From: DAOUEG01 sp964595455
GTDB taxonomy: Bacteria; Chloroflexota; Dehalococcoidia; Dehalococcoidales; RBG-16-60-22
NCBI GenBank assembly: GCA_964595455.1
Contig: CAZQQL010000076.1
Coordinates: 1 to 15,190, forward strand
Direction of reading: 5' to 3'
DNA length: 15,190 nt
In this document: one piece after another, positions 8,068 to 15,190 of the stretch
Layout of the letters: every line of letters begins with the position of its first letter
Position numbering within the stretch: position 1 is the stretch's first letter
Program-made: the position numbers and the translations under genes
Notes under the pieces: model-generated
Seen by the model: the letters and a program-made list of their open reading frames with translations, nothing else
What the model was told of the DNA's origin: nothing
Database searches by the model: none

Positions 8068-8299
8068 ATTGCTGAGACTCAGCATCGTTCATTTACCTTA
8101 AAGCGAATCTCAGTTGTAATAAGAACATATGTACTGTTTATTTTACTCCACTACCAGGCGGGATGCAAGGATGTTTTGTCACTTTTTTTAAATGGAGCAG
8201 GCACTTCATCCACACGGTTTTCCACCACCAGACAAGCCGTATATCGGACGCACCGGCTATTTCCCACATCGATATAACTGTCACTCATGCCAAAGGAAC
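8068..8299. other. Divergent intergenic region, no gene seen
   Basis: This is the middle of the 413-base gap between the divergent oxidoreductase and formate dehydrogenase genes. It is more AT-rich than the genes around it and includes T-runs near 8180. I see no convincing coding region, no RNA gene and no strong dyad. It probably holds activator or regulator sites shared by the two promoters. Confidence 0.4.
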
Positions 8300-8328
8300 T
8301 TGCAAAACTGATGTTGTTTCGTCATAAT
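8300..8328 (+). promoter_or_regulatory. Possible sigma70-like promoter for the formate dehydrogenase
   Basis: TTGCAA (8300-8305) and CATAAT (8323-8328) are separated by 17 bases, with the start codon 58 bases after the -10 box. The -10 matches 5 of 6 and the -35 matches 4 of 6. Confidence 0.4.
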
Positions 8329-8386
8329 GGAACATTGAGATTGTTTAGCTCTGGCAAATCTATTTCTTCCGAGTGATTGTTACCTG

Positions 8387-11158
8387 ATGAAGCAGAACAA
8401 AAATACCAACGTGCAAATCACCATCACTATCGACGGCCAGGAAATAAAGACGCCGCAGGGATCCACCGTTTTAGAAGCAGCCCTGCAGGCCGGTATTTAT
8501 ATTCCTACCATTTGCTATCACCCCGATCTTAAACCGTATGGTGGTTGCCGCCTTTGCATCGTACAGATACAGGGAATGAGGGGATATCCAACGTCGTGCA
8601 CTACTCCGGCAACCAATGGCATGGTAGTCACGACGAATGCACCGGCACTGAACGATATCCGGCGGACGACCATGGAACTGATCCTCAGGTCACATCCCTG
8701 CGAATGCCTCACCTGTAACCGCCGCGAGCGTTGCGGCCCCAACGATGTTTGCTTGAGGAATGTCGCGGTTACCGACCGCTGCGTAACGTGTCCCTCCAAC
8801 GGGACCTGCGAACTGCAGAAAGTGGCGGACTACCTGGGTATGCAGGAATTGACGATTCCCAGGGAAGAAAAGCCTCGTGATATCGACCGCAGCAACCCGT
8901 TTTTCGACCTTGACCGCAACCGCTGTATCCTCTGCGGGCGGTGCACCCGTACCTGCCAGGAAATCACCTGTGTTGGAGCCATCGATTTTGCCTATCGCGG
9001 CTTCGATATGAAAGTAGCAACCTTCGAAGATAAGCCGCTTCTGGAATCCATCTGCCGTTCGTGCGGGGAATGCATGGCGCATTGCCCGGTCGGGGCATTG
9101 ACGCCGAAGCACCCGGTGTTCGTGGAAAAGGAAGTCAAGACGACCTGTTGTTACTGCGCGGTCGGCTGCCAGATGTACCTTGGGATCAAAGACGGCAAGA
9201 TCGTCTCGGTCCGAGGTGACCGGGAAGGGCCATCGAACGAAGGCAGGCTTTGCGTTAAGGGACGGTTCGGCATCCCGGAGTTCGTCCATCACCAAGACCG
9301 GCTCACCACGCCGCTGATCAAGCGTAACGGCCAGTTTGAAAAAGCCACCTGGGATGAAGCTCTGGATCTGGTAGCTAAAAAACTGAAGCAATATAAACCT
9401 GCGGAAGTAGGGATTGTTTCTTCGGCGAGAAGCACGAATGAAGCCAACTATGTAATGCAGAAGTTCGGGAGGGCGGCGCTCGTGACCAACAACGTTGACC
9501 ACTGCGCCCGTCTCTGACATGCTCCCACCGTGGCCGGTCTGGCCACAACATTCGGCAGCGGCGCCATGACCAACAATGTCGCTGATTTTGAGAACACGAA
9601 GTGTTTCCTTGCCATTGGCACGAACACGACGGAAGCCCACCCCGTGCTGGCCATGAAAGTGCGTCAGTCGGTGGCGAACGGCGCCAAGATGATCGTCATC
9701 AACCCTGTAGAAGTGGACTTCGTGAGAGAATCGGACCTCTGGCTCCGGAACAGGTCCGGCTCCGATGTCGCTCTTCTCATGGGCATGATGAAAATTATCT
9801 ACGATGAGGGGTTGTATGATAAAGCCTATGTCGAGGAACGCTGCGAGAACTTCGATGAATTCCTCGAAGAACTGAAGAACTATCCGCTGGACCGTGTTTC
9901 GGCAATATCCGGCGTAGAACCGGGTCTGATCAAGGCTGCGGCGCGGATGTACGCTACCAATACCCCCTCTGCCATCCTGTACGCGATGGGGCTCTGCGAG
10001 CACAGTCACGGCACCGATAATGTTATGGCCACCGGCAATCTCAGCATGCTCACCGGCAATGCTGGAAAATCCGGAGGCGGTGTTAATCCGCTACGCGGGC
10101 AGAACAACGTGCAGGGCGCCTGCGACATGGGCGCGCTCCCGGACGTATTTTCTGGTTATCAGAAGGTCAATAATAGTGAATCAAGGAACAAATTCGAGGA
10201 AGCCTGGGGCGTGAGTCTCAGTAATGTTCCTGGAATGAAACTCACCGAGATGTTGCCGGCCGCGCTACGGGGGGAAGTTAAAGCCATGTACATCATGGGC
10301 GAGAACCCGGTGCTGACGGACCCGGACGCAGACCATGTCATCAAGGCTCTGGAAAATCTAGATTTCCTGGTTTTCCAGGACATCTATCTTAACGAGACTG
10401 CCGAGTTAGCGGATGTCGTGTTGCCGGCAGCCTGCTTTGCCGAGAAGGAAGGGACCTTCACCAATACGGAACGGCGCGTACAGCGGGTACGCAAGGCAGT
10501 CGAGGCTCCCGGAGAAGCCAAGCCTGACTGGTGGATCACCAGTGAAATCGCCAAACGCATGGGTGTGCCGGGCTTCGAGTATGAAAGCGCCGAGCAGGTA
10601 TTCAGCGAGATGGCCGGGTTGACTCCGAGTTATGGCGGCCTTTCTTACGAACGCCTTGACAAAGGCGGTATCCAGTGGCCTTGCCCGACGCCGGAACATC
10701 CGGGAACGCCGATACTTCATACAAAGACGTTCTCACGCGGGAAGGGATACTTCGTGCCGCTTGAATACCGAGAACCGGTCCAATTATTGACCGATGAGTA
10801 CCCGTTGCTGCTCATGACCGGCCGGAGACTGTACCATTACCATGCCACGATGACGCGGAAGGTCGACGGGCTGAACATCCTCATGAGTGAGGAGATAGCG
10901 GAGATACATCCCGCCGATGCCGCCAAAGCTGACATCCATGACGGCGAGATGGTAATGGTGACTTCAGCCCAGGGCGAGGTTCAGGTACGGGCAAAGATAA
11001 CCGATAAGGTACCGGAAGGTATGGTCGCGATGGCGTTCCATTTTGCCGAGTGCCCCACCAACCGGCTCATCAGCGCTAAACCGGAAACGCTGGACCCGGT
11101 TACCAGGACACCGGCTTACAAGACCTGTCCGGTCAAGGTTACAGCGATCTCGTTGTAG
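8387..11158 (+). CDS. fdhA: Selenocysteine formate dehydrogenase, catalytic subunit with NuoG-like N-terminal Fe-S module
   Basis: One 923-residue protein is read through TGA at 9515-9517 as Sec377. The context CARL-U-HAPTVAGL matches the active site of known Sec formate dehydrogenases, and a SECIS hairpin follows. N-terminal module: [2Fe-2S] ligands Cys43, Cys54, Cys57 and Cys71; a His103/Cys107/Cys110/Cys116 cluster motif; extra cysteines 122, 132, 135 and 141; then two [4Fe-4S] sites (180/183/186/190 and 223/226/229/233). The bis-MGD domain begins with Cys254/257/261/289, has Lys291, His378 and Arg570 in the LRGQNNVQGACDMG motif, and ends with an MGD-binding barrel (about 803-923). It oxidises formate to CO2 or the reverse, passing electrons to NAD, ferredoxin or a partner not encoded here. 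No Tat signal is visible, so it is probably cytosolic. The Shine-Dalgarno (GAGTGA) is weak. Confidence 0.95.
9515..9546 (+). promoter_or_regulatory. Sec codon UGA and bacterial SECIS element
   Basis: The TGA (9515-9517) is followed 12 bases later by GTGGCC (9530-9535), loop GGTCT (9536-9540) and GGCCAC (9541-9546), a perfect 6-bp stem. From memory, the E. coli fdhF SECIS has the same GGUCU apical loop, with the same 18 bases between UGA and loop. This supports SelB-directed selenocysteine insertion rather than termination. The organism must therefore encode selA, selB, selC and selD elsewhere. Confidence 0.92.
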
Positions 11159-11293
11159 ACAAGAAAATCGACCTATGAGACGGACTCGATAGTCTCCGTT
11201 CTTCTTCCGAGTAAGAGCGATTACCTTGATTGCCTTCTGTTGTACATTTTAGGGTAGTCCTGAGTTTCATGCGTCATTAGTAGTAATGTGAAA

Positions 11294-11339
11294 GCTTAAG
11301 GGAGTCCAAGAACGTTATACTTCCCTTAGCATCCTTTTT
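11294..11339 (+). terminator. Possible terminator after the formate dehydrogenase
   Basis: GCTTAAGGGA (11294-11303) can pair with TCCCTTAGC (11322-11330) with one bulged A and an 18-base loop. Five T's follow at 11335-11339. The stem is moderate and the loop long, so efficiency is doubtful. A small hairpin CATTA-GTAG-TAATG (11275-11288) lies just before it. The remainder of 11159-11293 shows no gene. Confidence 0.4.
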
Positions 11340-11402
11340 CAGCTTCTCCCCACGGTACCCGACTAAACAACAGGTGTATTGATGGACTAAATATCACGAT
11401 GT

Positions 11403-11443
11403 ACCGGGACGGTAGACTTGCATCTCCGTCCCGGTTTTGTTTT
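11403..11443 (+). terminator. Strong intrinsic terminator in the leader immediately before xdhC
   Basis: ACCGGGACGG (11403-11412) and CCGTCCCGGT (11426-11435) are a perfect 10-bp stem with a 13-base loop, followed by TTTTGTTTT (11435-11443). This is a textbook rho-independent terminator. It ends only 22 bases before the xdhC ATG and 245 bases after the fdhA stop, which suggests an attenuator of xdhC as much as an fdhA terminator. CGGTAC (11353-11358) is complementary to GTACCG (11401-11406) and could compete for the left arm. Confidence 0.8.
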
Positions 11444-11465
11444 ACTGATATCCGGAGTGTGTTCC

Positions 11466-12523
11466 ATGGATGAGAACGAAATACTGGTCCGCATGATGTG
11501 CGAACGATTCCAGCGGGAGGAGCCTGTTGTCCTGGTGTCTCTACTCAATCTAAAGGGGTCCTCGCCGCGTCACGAAGGCAGTAAAATGCTCGTTTCCGAG
11601 GATGGAAAAACCTGCGGGACTATCGGGGGAAGCATCCTGGAGGCTTCAGCTATCAGTAAAGCAAAGAATGCATTAAAGACGATGCGACCGGAATTGTTCA
11701 TTTTCGATATGGCCTCTCTTGATGTCGCTGAAGGCATGCTCTGTGGCGGGNNNNNNNNNNAGTCCTCCTTGATTACCTTGAAGCATCTTCACCGAACAAA
11801 AAGCTGGCCGAAGACTGGCTGGGCGCGGTGACGGAAGGGAAGGACTGTTTTCTACTGACCTGTTATTCCGGGAATGAAACCAGTGTACGCATCGGGGGGC
11901 GCGCCTTGATGTTACCGGACGGTAGTATACTCGGGAGACTGCCTCTGGATGGAGAGTCCATCGGGAAAATCAAGGGAGCATTAAGGACCATCACTTCCAG
12001 CACGGTACTGAAGGTGGGGGACTGGAATTTCCTCATAGATCCGATGAGGAAGCTGAAAACCCTTTACCTCTTCGGAGGAGGGCACGTTGCGGTACCTACA
12101 GTACACATCGCGGCGATGGCCGGTTTCCGGGTGGTCGTCGTGGATGATCGTCTTGATTACGCTAATCCGGAGCGTTTTCCCGATGCCTGGCTGACCTGCT
12201 TTTCCAGTGACTTTGCTCACGCCGTCGAAGAACAGCCCATTGACAAAGACTCTTATATTGTCATCATCACGCGCGGGCATCAGTTCGACCGCGTGGTGCT
12301 GGAACAGGCGCTGCGAACGAGTGCCGGGTACATCGGTATGATCAGCAGCCGCCGCAAGAGAGATGCAATGTTCGCTTCCCTGCTTGAAAGCGACGTGACG
12401 CAATCTGCGCTCGACGCCGTTCATTCGCCTATCGGCCTTGCCATCGGCGGTGAGACGCCGGAGGAGATCGCCGTCAGTATCGTGGCAGAACTGATCAGCG
12501 TCAGGAGTGGCAACCGCCCGTGA
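11466..12523 (+). CDS. xdhC: XdhC/CoxI-family molybdenum cofactor insertion and maturation factor (interrupted by an assembly gap)
   Basis: XdhC proteins bind Mo cofactor, support its sulfuration and deliver it to xanthine dehydrogenase-family enzymes. The N-terminal XdhC_CoxI domain shows VSLLNLKGSSPRHEGSKMLV (24-43), GTIGGSILEA and MLCGG (91-95). After ten Ns the frame changes and continues with VLLDYL and a Rossmann-like domain (LYLFGGGHVA, then VVVVDDR), ending in GLAIGGETPEEIAVSI. The ATG at 11466 is preceded by CGGAG. Upstream in-frame starts fall inside the terminator hairpin and are rejected. The frame break is explained by the N run not having the true gap length; with the expected 8 missing bases the protein would be 351 residues. 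It overlaps the next start by 4 bases (GTGA). The obvious client is the molybdenum oxidoreductase at 5310-7973. Confidence 0.9.
11751..11760. other. Assembly gap (10 N) inside xdhC
   Basis: Ten undetermined bases split xdhC into two frames. The codons left of the gap end exactly at 11750 and those right of it begin at 11762, so the true gap length must leave remainder 2 when divided by 3. Family spacing (CGG-x-V-x-V) predicts 8 bases. Confidence 0.97.
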
Positions 12524-13638
12524 TACAAAGACCGTACGTGGCCATCGTCCTGGCGGGAGGTCTTTCCAGCCGGATGCCCCGCTTCAAACCGTTGTTACCG
12601 CTCGGTAAAACGACGGTAACCGACCATGTCATCGAGACATTTCAACGCAATGATGTTGACGTGATACTTGTCGGCGGGTACCGGCGGGAAGATCTGTTCG
12701 CCAAGATATCCTCCAGAGATATCCTCCTCTGTGAAAACCCTGATTATGAACAAGGGATGTTCACATCCGTTCGTGCCGGTGTTGCTACAATCGGACAGGG
12801 ACACAGGGGATTTCTGGTAAATCCCGTCGATATTCCTCTGGTCAGGCCGGCTACGGTCGGGGCCCTACTGGAAAAGGGATATGAGAATCCGGATCTTATT
12901 ATCTACCCTGTGTTTAAAGGTCGCCGGGGGCATCCTCCCCTCATTCCGTCAGAATTAGTCCAGGAGATACTGGATTACAAAGGCGATGGCGGGCTCCGGG
13001 CGGCCCTTTCGAGACACGCCGCTACTGCCAAAAACCTTCCCGTAGCCGATAGCGGCATCCTGCTCGATATCGATACGCCGTCCGATTATGAAGAAGTCGT
13101 CCGGCGTTGGTCCCGATATCACGTTCCAACCGACGAAGAATGCGAAGCTATATTTGAAATTACTGAAACGAGCGTCGACAGGATCATCCACGGGCAAGTC
13201 ACCTCGCGAGTTGCGGAAATTATCGGGGAAGCATTGCGGGATGCTGGACAGGACATCGACATCGGGCTGGTTAAAGCCGCCGCGCTGTTACACGATATTG
13301 CGAAAGGTAAATCGCGGCACGATCAAGCCGGGGGCAACATCCTGCGGGACATGGGGTTCGACCGTCTTGCCGAAATCGTCGGTATCCATACGGACCTTGG
13401 TGGAGGGCCGTTGAATGCTGTATCGTTGTCGGCCAAAGTAGTCTACCTGGCGGACAAATACGTCCGATTAGATCGCATAGTCAACATCGATGAGCGTTAT
13501 CGTATTTCGCAGAAACAGTATGATAAAGATCCGGATATAGAAAAACATGTCCTTGTGCGTAAAGAGAGAGCGTTACAGGTCAAGCAAGAAATAGAGTCGT
13601 TGATCGGCACACCATTGGAGCACATTGTTTTTAGTTAG
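12520..13638 (+). CDS. MobA/MocA-like molybdopterin nucleotidyltransferase fused to an HD phosphohydrolase domain
   Basis: This 372-residue protein has two domains. Residues 1-195 form an NTP-transferase of the MobA/MocA type: IVLAGGLSSRMPRFKPLLPLG (9-29) is the nucleotide-binding loop and NPVDIPLV (101-108) carries the metal-binding Asp104. Residues 205-372 form an HD domain with His224, the His258-Asp259 pair (LLHDIAKGKSRHD), His267, His290 and Asp312 (LADKY). The GTG start overlaps the xdhC TGA (GTGA), and AGGAG lies 12 bases upstream, so translational coupling is likely. From xdhC context, the first domain probably makes the MCD form of Mo cofactor from CTP for the oxidoreductase; GTP use (MGD, for formate dehydrogenase) is the alternative. 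The substrate of the HD domain is unknown. A nucleotide by-product or a signalling nucleotide are guesses. Confidence 0.88.
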   Translation: MIQRPYVAIVLAGGLSSRMPRFKPLLPLGKTTVTDHVIETFQRNDVDVILVGGYRREDLFAKISSRDILLCENPDYEQGMFTSVRAGVATIGQGHRGFLVNPVDIPLVRPATVGALLEKGYENPDLIIYPVFKGRRGHPPLIPSELVQEILDYKGDGGLRAALSRHAATAKNLPVADSGILLDIDTPSDYEEVVRRWSRYHVPTDEECEAIFEITETSVDRIIHGQVTSRVAEIIGEALRDAGQDIDIGLVKAAALLHDIAKGKSRHDQAGGNILRDMGFDRLAEIVGIHTDLGGGPLNAVSLSAKVVYLADKYVRLDRIVNIDERYRISQKQYDKDPDIEKHVLVRKERALQVKQEIESLIGTPLEHIVFS

Positions 13639-13670
13639 TACTAGCCGGAATCTGGATTCACGGTCGTTTC

Positions 13671-14089
13671 GTTGTTGACCGCTACGCCAAGGAAAATCAA
13701 GAACGTGAAACTAACACTGTTGCCTTTCCTGTTAACGGCATTGTGACGATATCACGAACTTCATTGACAAACCGGCGGGTCATGATGTTAAATACATCAA
13801 ATCACCCGAAATCAGGGTGTCTTAACAAGAAACGGCCCTAAACAAGAAAGCTTGCCATAATTCTGGATGAGCTTGACTGTTTTTAGGAATTGAAGATGAA
13901 ATAACGCCGGGCGTTATTGCCGCACGATATGGCAACGGATTTTTCTGATTACAGCGAGCTCATCGGGGCGTTATCCATCTCGGGGCCAGAGTAAGATTGT
14001 TGTCTGAACTAATAAGCGAACTTGTACCAATCCTGAAAGAAGGCGCTTCAAGAATAGCGCGGGACAGGGGTTACGTTCTATCAGCGTAA
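13671..14089 (+). pseudogene. Decayed IclR-family transcriptional regulator (effector-domain remnant)
   Basis: Consecutive pieces, alternating between two plus-strand frames, read in order like an IclR effector domain: VVDRYAKENQERETNTVAF (from 13671), DDITNFIDKPAGHDVKYIK (from 13745), LAIILDELDCF (to 13883), GIEDEITPGVIAA (13886-13924), SDYSELIGALSISGPE (13944-13991) and RLLSELISELVPILKEG followed by ASRIARDRGY (13994-14077), stopping at 14087-14089. The EDE..PGV, GALSISGP and final ELVPILKEGASRI blocks sit in the order and spacing usual for IclR proteins. The DNA-binding HTH and the GKA-containing stretch between the second and third pieces are missing, so simple sequencing error does not explain it. 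Several one-base shifts are visible, for example in the T5 run at 13940-13944. It lies just upstream of the flavoprotein it may once have controlled. Confidence 0.68.
13900..13918. repeat. Perfect 19-base dyad AATAACGCC-G-GGCGTTATT
   Basis: Two 9-base arms are perfectly complementary around one central G. The half-site GGCGTTAT recurs at 13967-13974 and TAACGCC at 14087-14093. The dyad falls within the IclR remnant (codons for E-I-T-P-G-V-I), so it may be chance coding sequence rather than an operator. Confidence 0.35.
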
Positions 14090-14166
14090 CGCCGTGACCG
14101 CTGGCATATCGTGCTGCAGGCCTAGACCCTGTAAAGCAGTCCGGGTAAGACTGGAGGTTCGGGAGT

Positions 14167-15145
14167 ATGGTACTGGAACGGCTCGAAGGAATCGTTGGCT
14201 CCGGTAACATCGTGACATGCGCGGAGGACCTTGAAAGGTATTCAGCTCTTGGTTCTAGGGATGGCATACGCCCGAGATGCATCGTTAAGGTGCAAGATGC
14301 CGCCCATGTCCGGCAAATCGTATCCATCGCAAAGGAAACCGGCACTCCGCTTATACCTGTTAGTTCCGGGTACCCCCATTTCCATGGCTGCAGCGCGCCG
14401 GCTATCGGCGGCGCCGTCATCGTGGACCTGAGCGGTCTCAAGAGCATTATCCACATCGACCGAAAGAACCGGGCTGCAATGTTCGAACCCGGTGTTACCT
14501 TCGCGGAACTCATCCCGGCATTGGCCAGGGAAGGCCTGCGGCTGAACATGCCGTTGCTGCCTCGTTTAACTAAGTCAGTAGCCGGCAGCATGCTGGAACG
14601 CGAGCCGGTGGTCATGCCCAAATACCACTGGGACATCGCAGATCCGCTCGCCTGCGTGGAAATCATCTTCGGGACAGGGGACATGTTCCGAACCGGGTCC
14701 GCGGCCGGTTCCGGGACCATCGAAGAGCAATGGGCAGCCGGTGGAGCACAAAAAGAAGCAGCGGGACCTTCATCTTCTTCATGGTACCGTATCATTCAGG
14801 GAGCGCAGGGAACAATGGGTATCGTGACCTGGGTCAGCGCCCGTTGCGAGCTTGTGCCGCAAGTGGAAGAACCATACTTTATTGGGTCCGACAGGCTGGA
14901 TAGTTTGCTTGACATAACTCACTGGCTGCTGCGGTTACGGCTCGTCAATGAATGCTTTATCCTTAACAATACGGACCTGGCCGCGATCTTGGCCTTGGGA
15001 GGAGATGACTTTCTGCATCTCAGGAAGTCGTTGCCAACATGGATATTGTTCTATAACGTCGCCGCCTATGACTACTTCCCGGAGGAACGGATCAGGGGCC
15101 AGGTGGAAGATATACGGGACCTGACCCTGCGTAATTCTATTGTGT
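14167..15145 (+). CDS. FAD-binding oxidoreductase of the VAO/GlcD type (3' partial, cut by contig end)
   Basis: The 326 visible residues contain a FAD_binding_4 (PCMH-type) domain at about 35-180: PLIPVSSGYPHFHG, GGAVIVDLSGLKSI, FEPGVTFAEL and VEIIFGTGDMFRTG, then IIQGAQGTMGIVTW (209-222) leading into the substrate domain. This order resembles vanillyl-alcohol oxidase, 4-cresol dehydrogenase flavoprotein and glycolate/lactate oxidases, which are usually about 500-560 residues. The protein is therefore about two-thirds complete. Its apparent TAG stop (15145-15147) uses bases from the sequencing adapter and is not real. The ATG is preceded by GGAGG at 9 bases. A gene making aldehydes from alcohols or alkyl phenols would fit the aldehyde oxidisers nearby, but the substrate is not visible in the sequence. 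Confidence 0.85.
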
Positions 15146-15190
15146 AGATCGGAAGAGCACACGTCTGAACTCCAGTCACCGCTCATTATC
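15146..15190 (+). other. Illumina TruSeq adapter and index read-through (artefact)
   Basis: From 15146 the sequence is the TruSeq read-1 adapter, starting AGATCGGAAGAGC and ending CCAGTCAC at 15179. It is followed by the 8-base index CGCTCATT (15180-15187) and ATC, the start of the flow-cell part. This is not genomic DNA. Confidence 0.98.

Noticed and set aside
8050..8277. 75-codon plus-strand frame in the divergent intergenic region
   Set aside because: It needs a TTG start without a Shine-Dalgarno, overlaps the minus-strand promoter, and its product resembles nothing known.
8690..10009. 439-codon minus-strand frame opposite the formate dehydrogenase
   Set aside because: Antisense shadow of fdhA; it runs across the UGA/SECIS region without any sign of independent coding.
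9530..11158. Separate gene starting at GTG 9530
   Set aside because: It is the continuation of the formate dehydrogenase after selenocysteine; the GTG is the first codon of the SECIS stem and has no ribosome-binding site.
11418..11465. Upstream alternative start for xdhC at 11418
   Set aside because: It begins inside the terminator loop, and XdhC similarity and the Shine-Dalgarno support ATG 11466.
13929..13994. 21-codon small ORF starting ATG at 13929
   Set aside because: Its second half (SELIGALSISGPE) is a piece of the IclR effector domain in the shifted frame, so it is part of the pseudogene rather than a small protein.
14140..14166. tRNA-like GGTTCG motif before the flavoprotein
   Set aside because: No acceptor, D or anticodon stems can be folded around it; GGAGG here serves as the Shine-Dalgarno.
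14935..15186. 83-codon minus-strand frame starting with a WSSDVCSSDL-type peptide
   Set aside because: The N-terminus is translated Illumina adapter; the rest is antisense to the flavoprotein.

Overview
This window looks like a piece of a short-read assembly from a strict or facultative anaerobe whose metabolism relies on molybdenum, tungsten and selenium. It encodes a tungsten-type aldehyde:ferredoxin oxidoreductase (AOR), a molybdenum aldehyde oxidoreductase of the xanthine dehydrogenase family, a selenocysteine formate dehydrogenase with a bacterial SECIS hairpin, and two proteins that mature molybdenum cofactor. Bacterial-type SECIS, Shine-Dalgarno sites and sigma70-like promoter boxes point to a bacterium. 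An anaerobic Chloroflexota (Dehalococcoidia) or Desulfobacterota would fit, but the sequence alone does not decide this. The contig shows its technical origin: a 10-N gap lies inside xdhC, and the last 45 bases are Illumina adapter.

Layout. (1) 1-86 is the 3' end of a plus-strand gene with a helix-turn-helix-like tail. (2) 132-5098 is a minus-strand cluster, read right to left: AOR, then two NAD(P)-type aldehyde dehydrogenases. A 10-bp inverted repeat just after AOR buries the ribosome-binding site of the second gene. (3) 5310-7973 is the molybdenum aldehyde oxidoreductase, also minus strand. It is separated from AOR by a long hairpin and has its own promoter and dyad-symmetric putative operator. 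(4) 7974-8386 is a divergent promoter region. (5) 8387-11158 is the formate dehydrogenase, read through an in-frame UGA at 9515-9517. (6) 11159-11465 is a leader with a near-perfect intrinsic terminator placed just before xdhC. (7) 11466-13638 is xdhC, then a nucleotidyltransferase-HD fusion in a 4-base stop/start overlap. (8) 13671-14089 is non-coding at first sight, but it holds the frameshifted remains of an IclR-family regulator. (9) From 14167 runs a VAO/GlcD-type FAD oxidoreductase, cut by the contig end. Its apparent stop codon is made partly of adapter.

How the genes may work together (inference). The flavoprotein resembles enzymes that oxidise alcohols or alkyl phenols to aldehydes. 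Four separate aldehyde oxidisers (W-AOR, Mo-AOR and two ALDHs) could turn aldehydes into acids with different electron acceptors (ferredoxin, an unknown carrier, NAD(P)). Formate dehydrogenase would link formate/CO2 to the same carriers. XdhC and the MobA/MocA-like protein would load the Mo enzymes with mature cofactor. The actual substrate cannot be read from the sequence.
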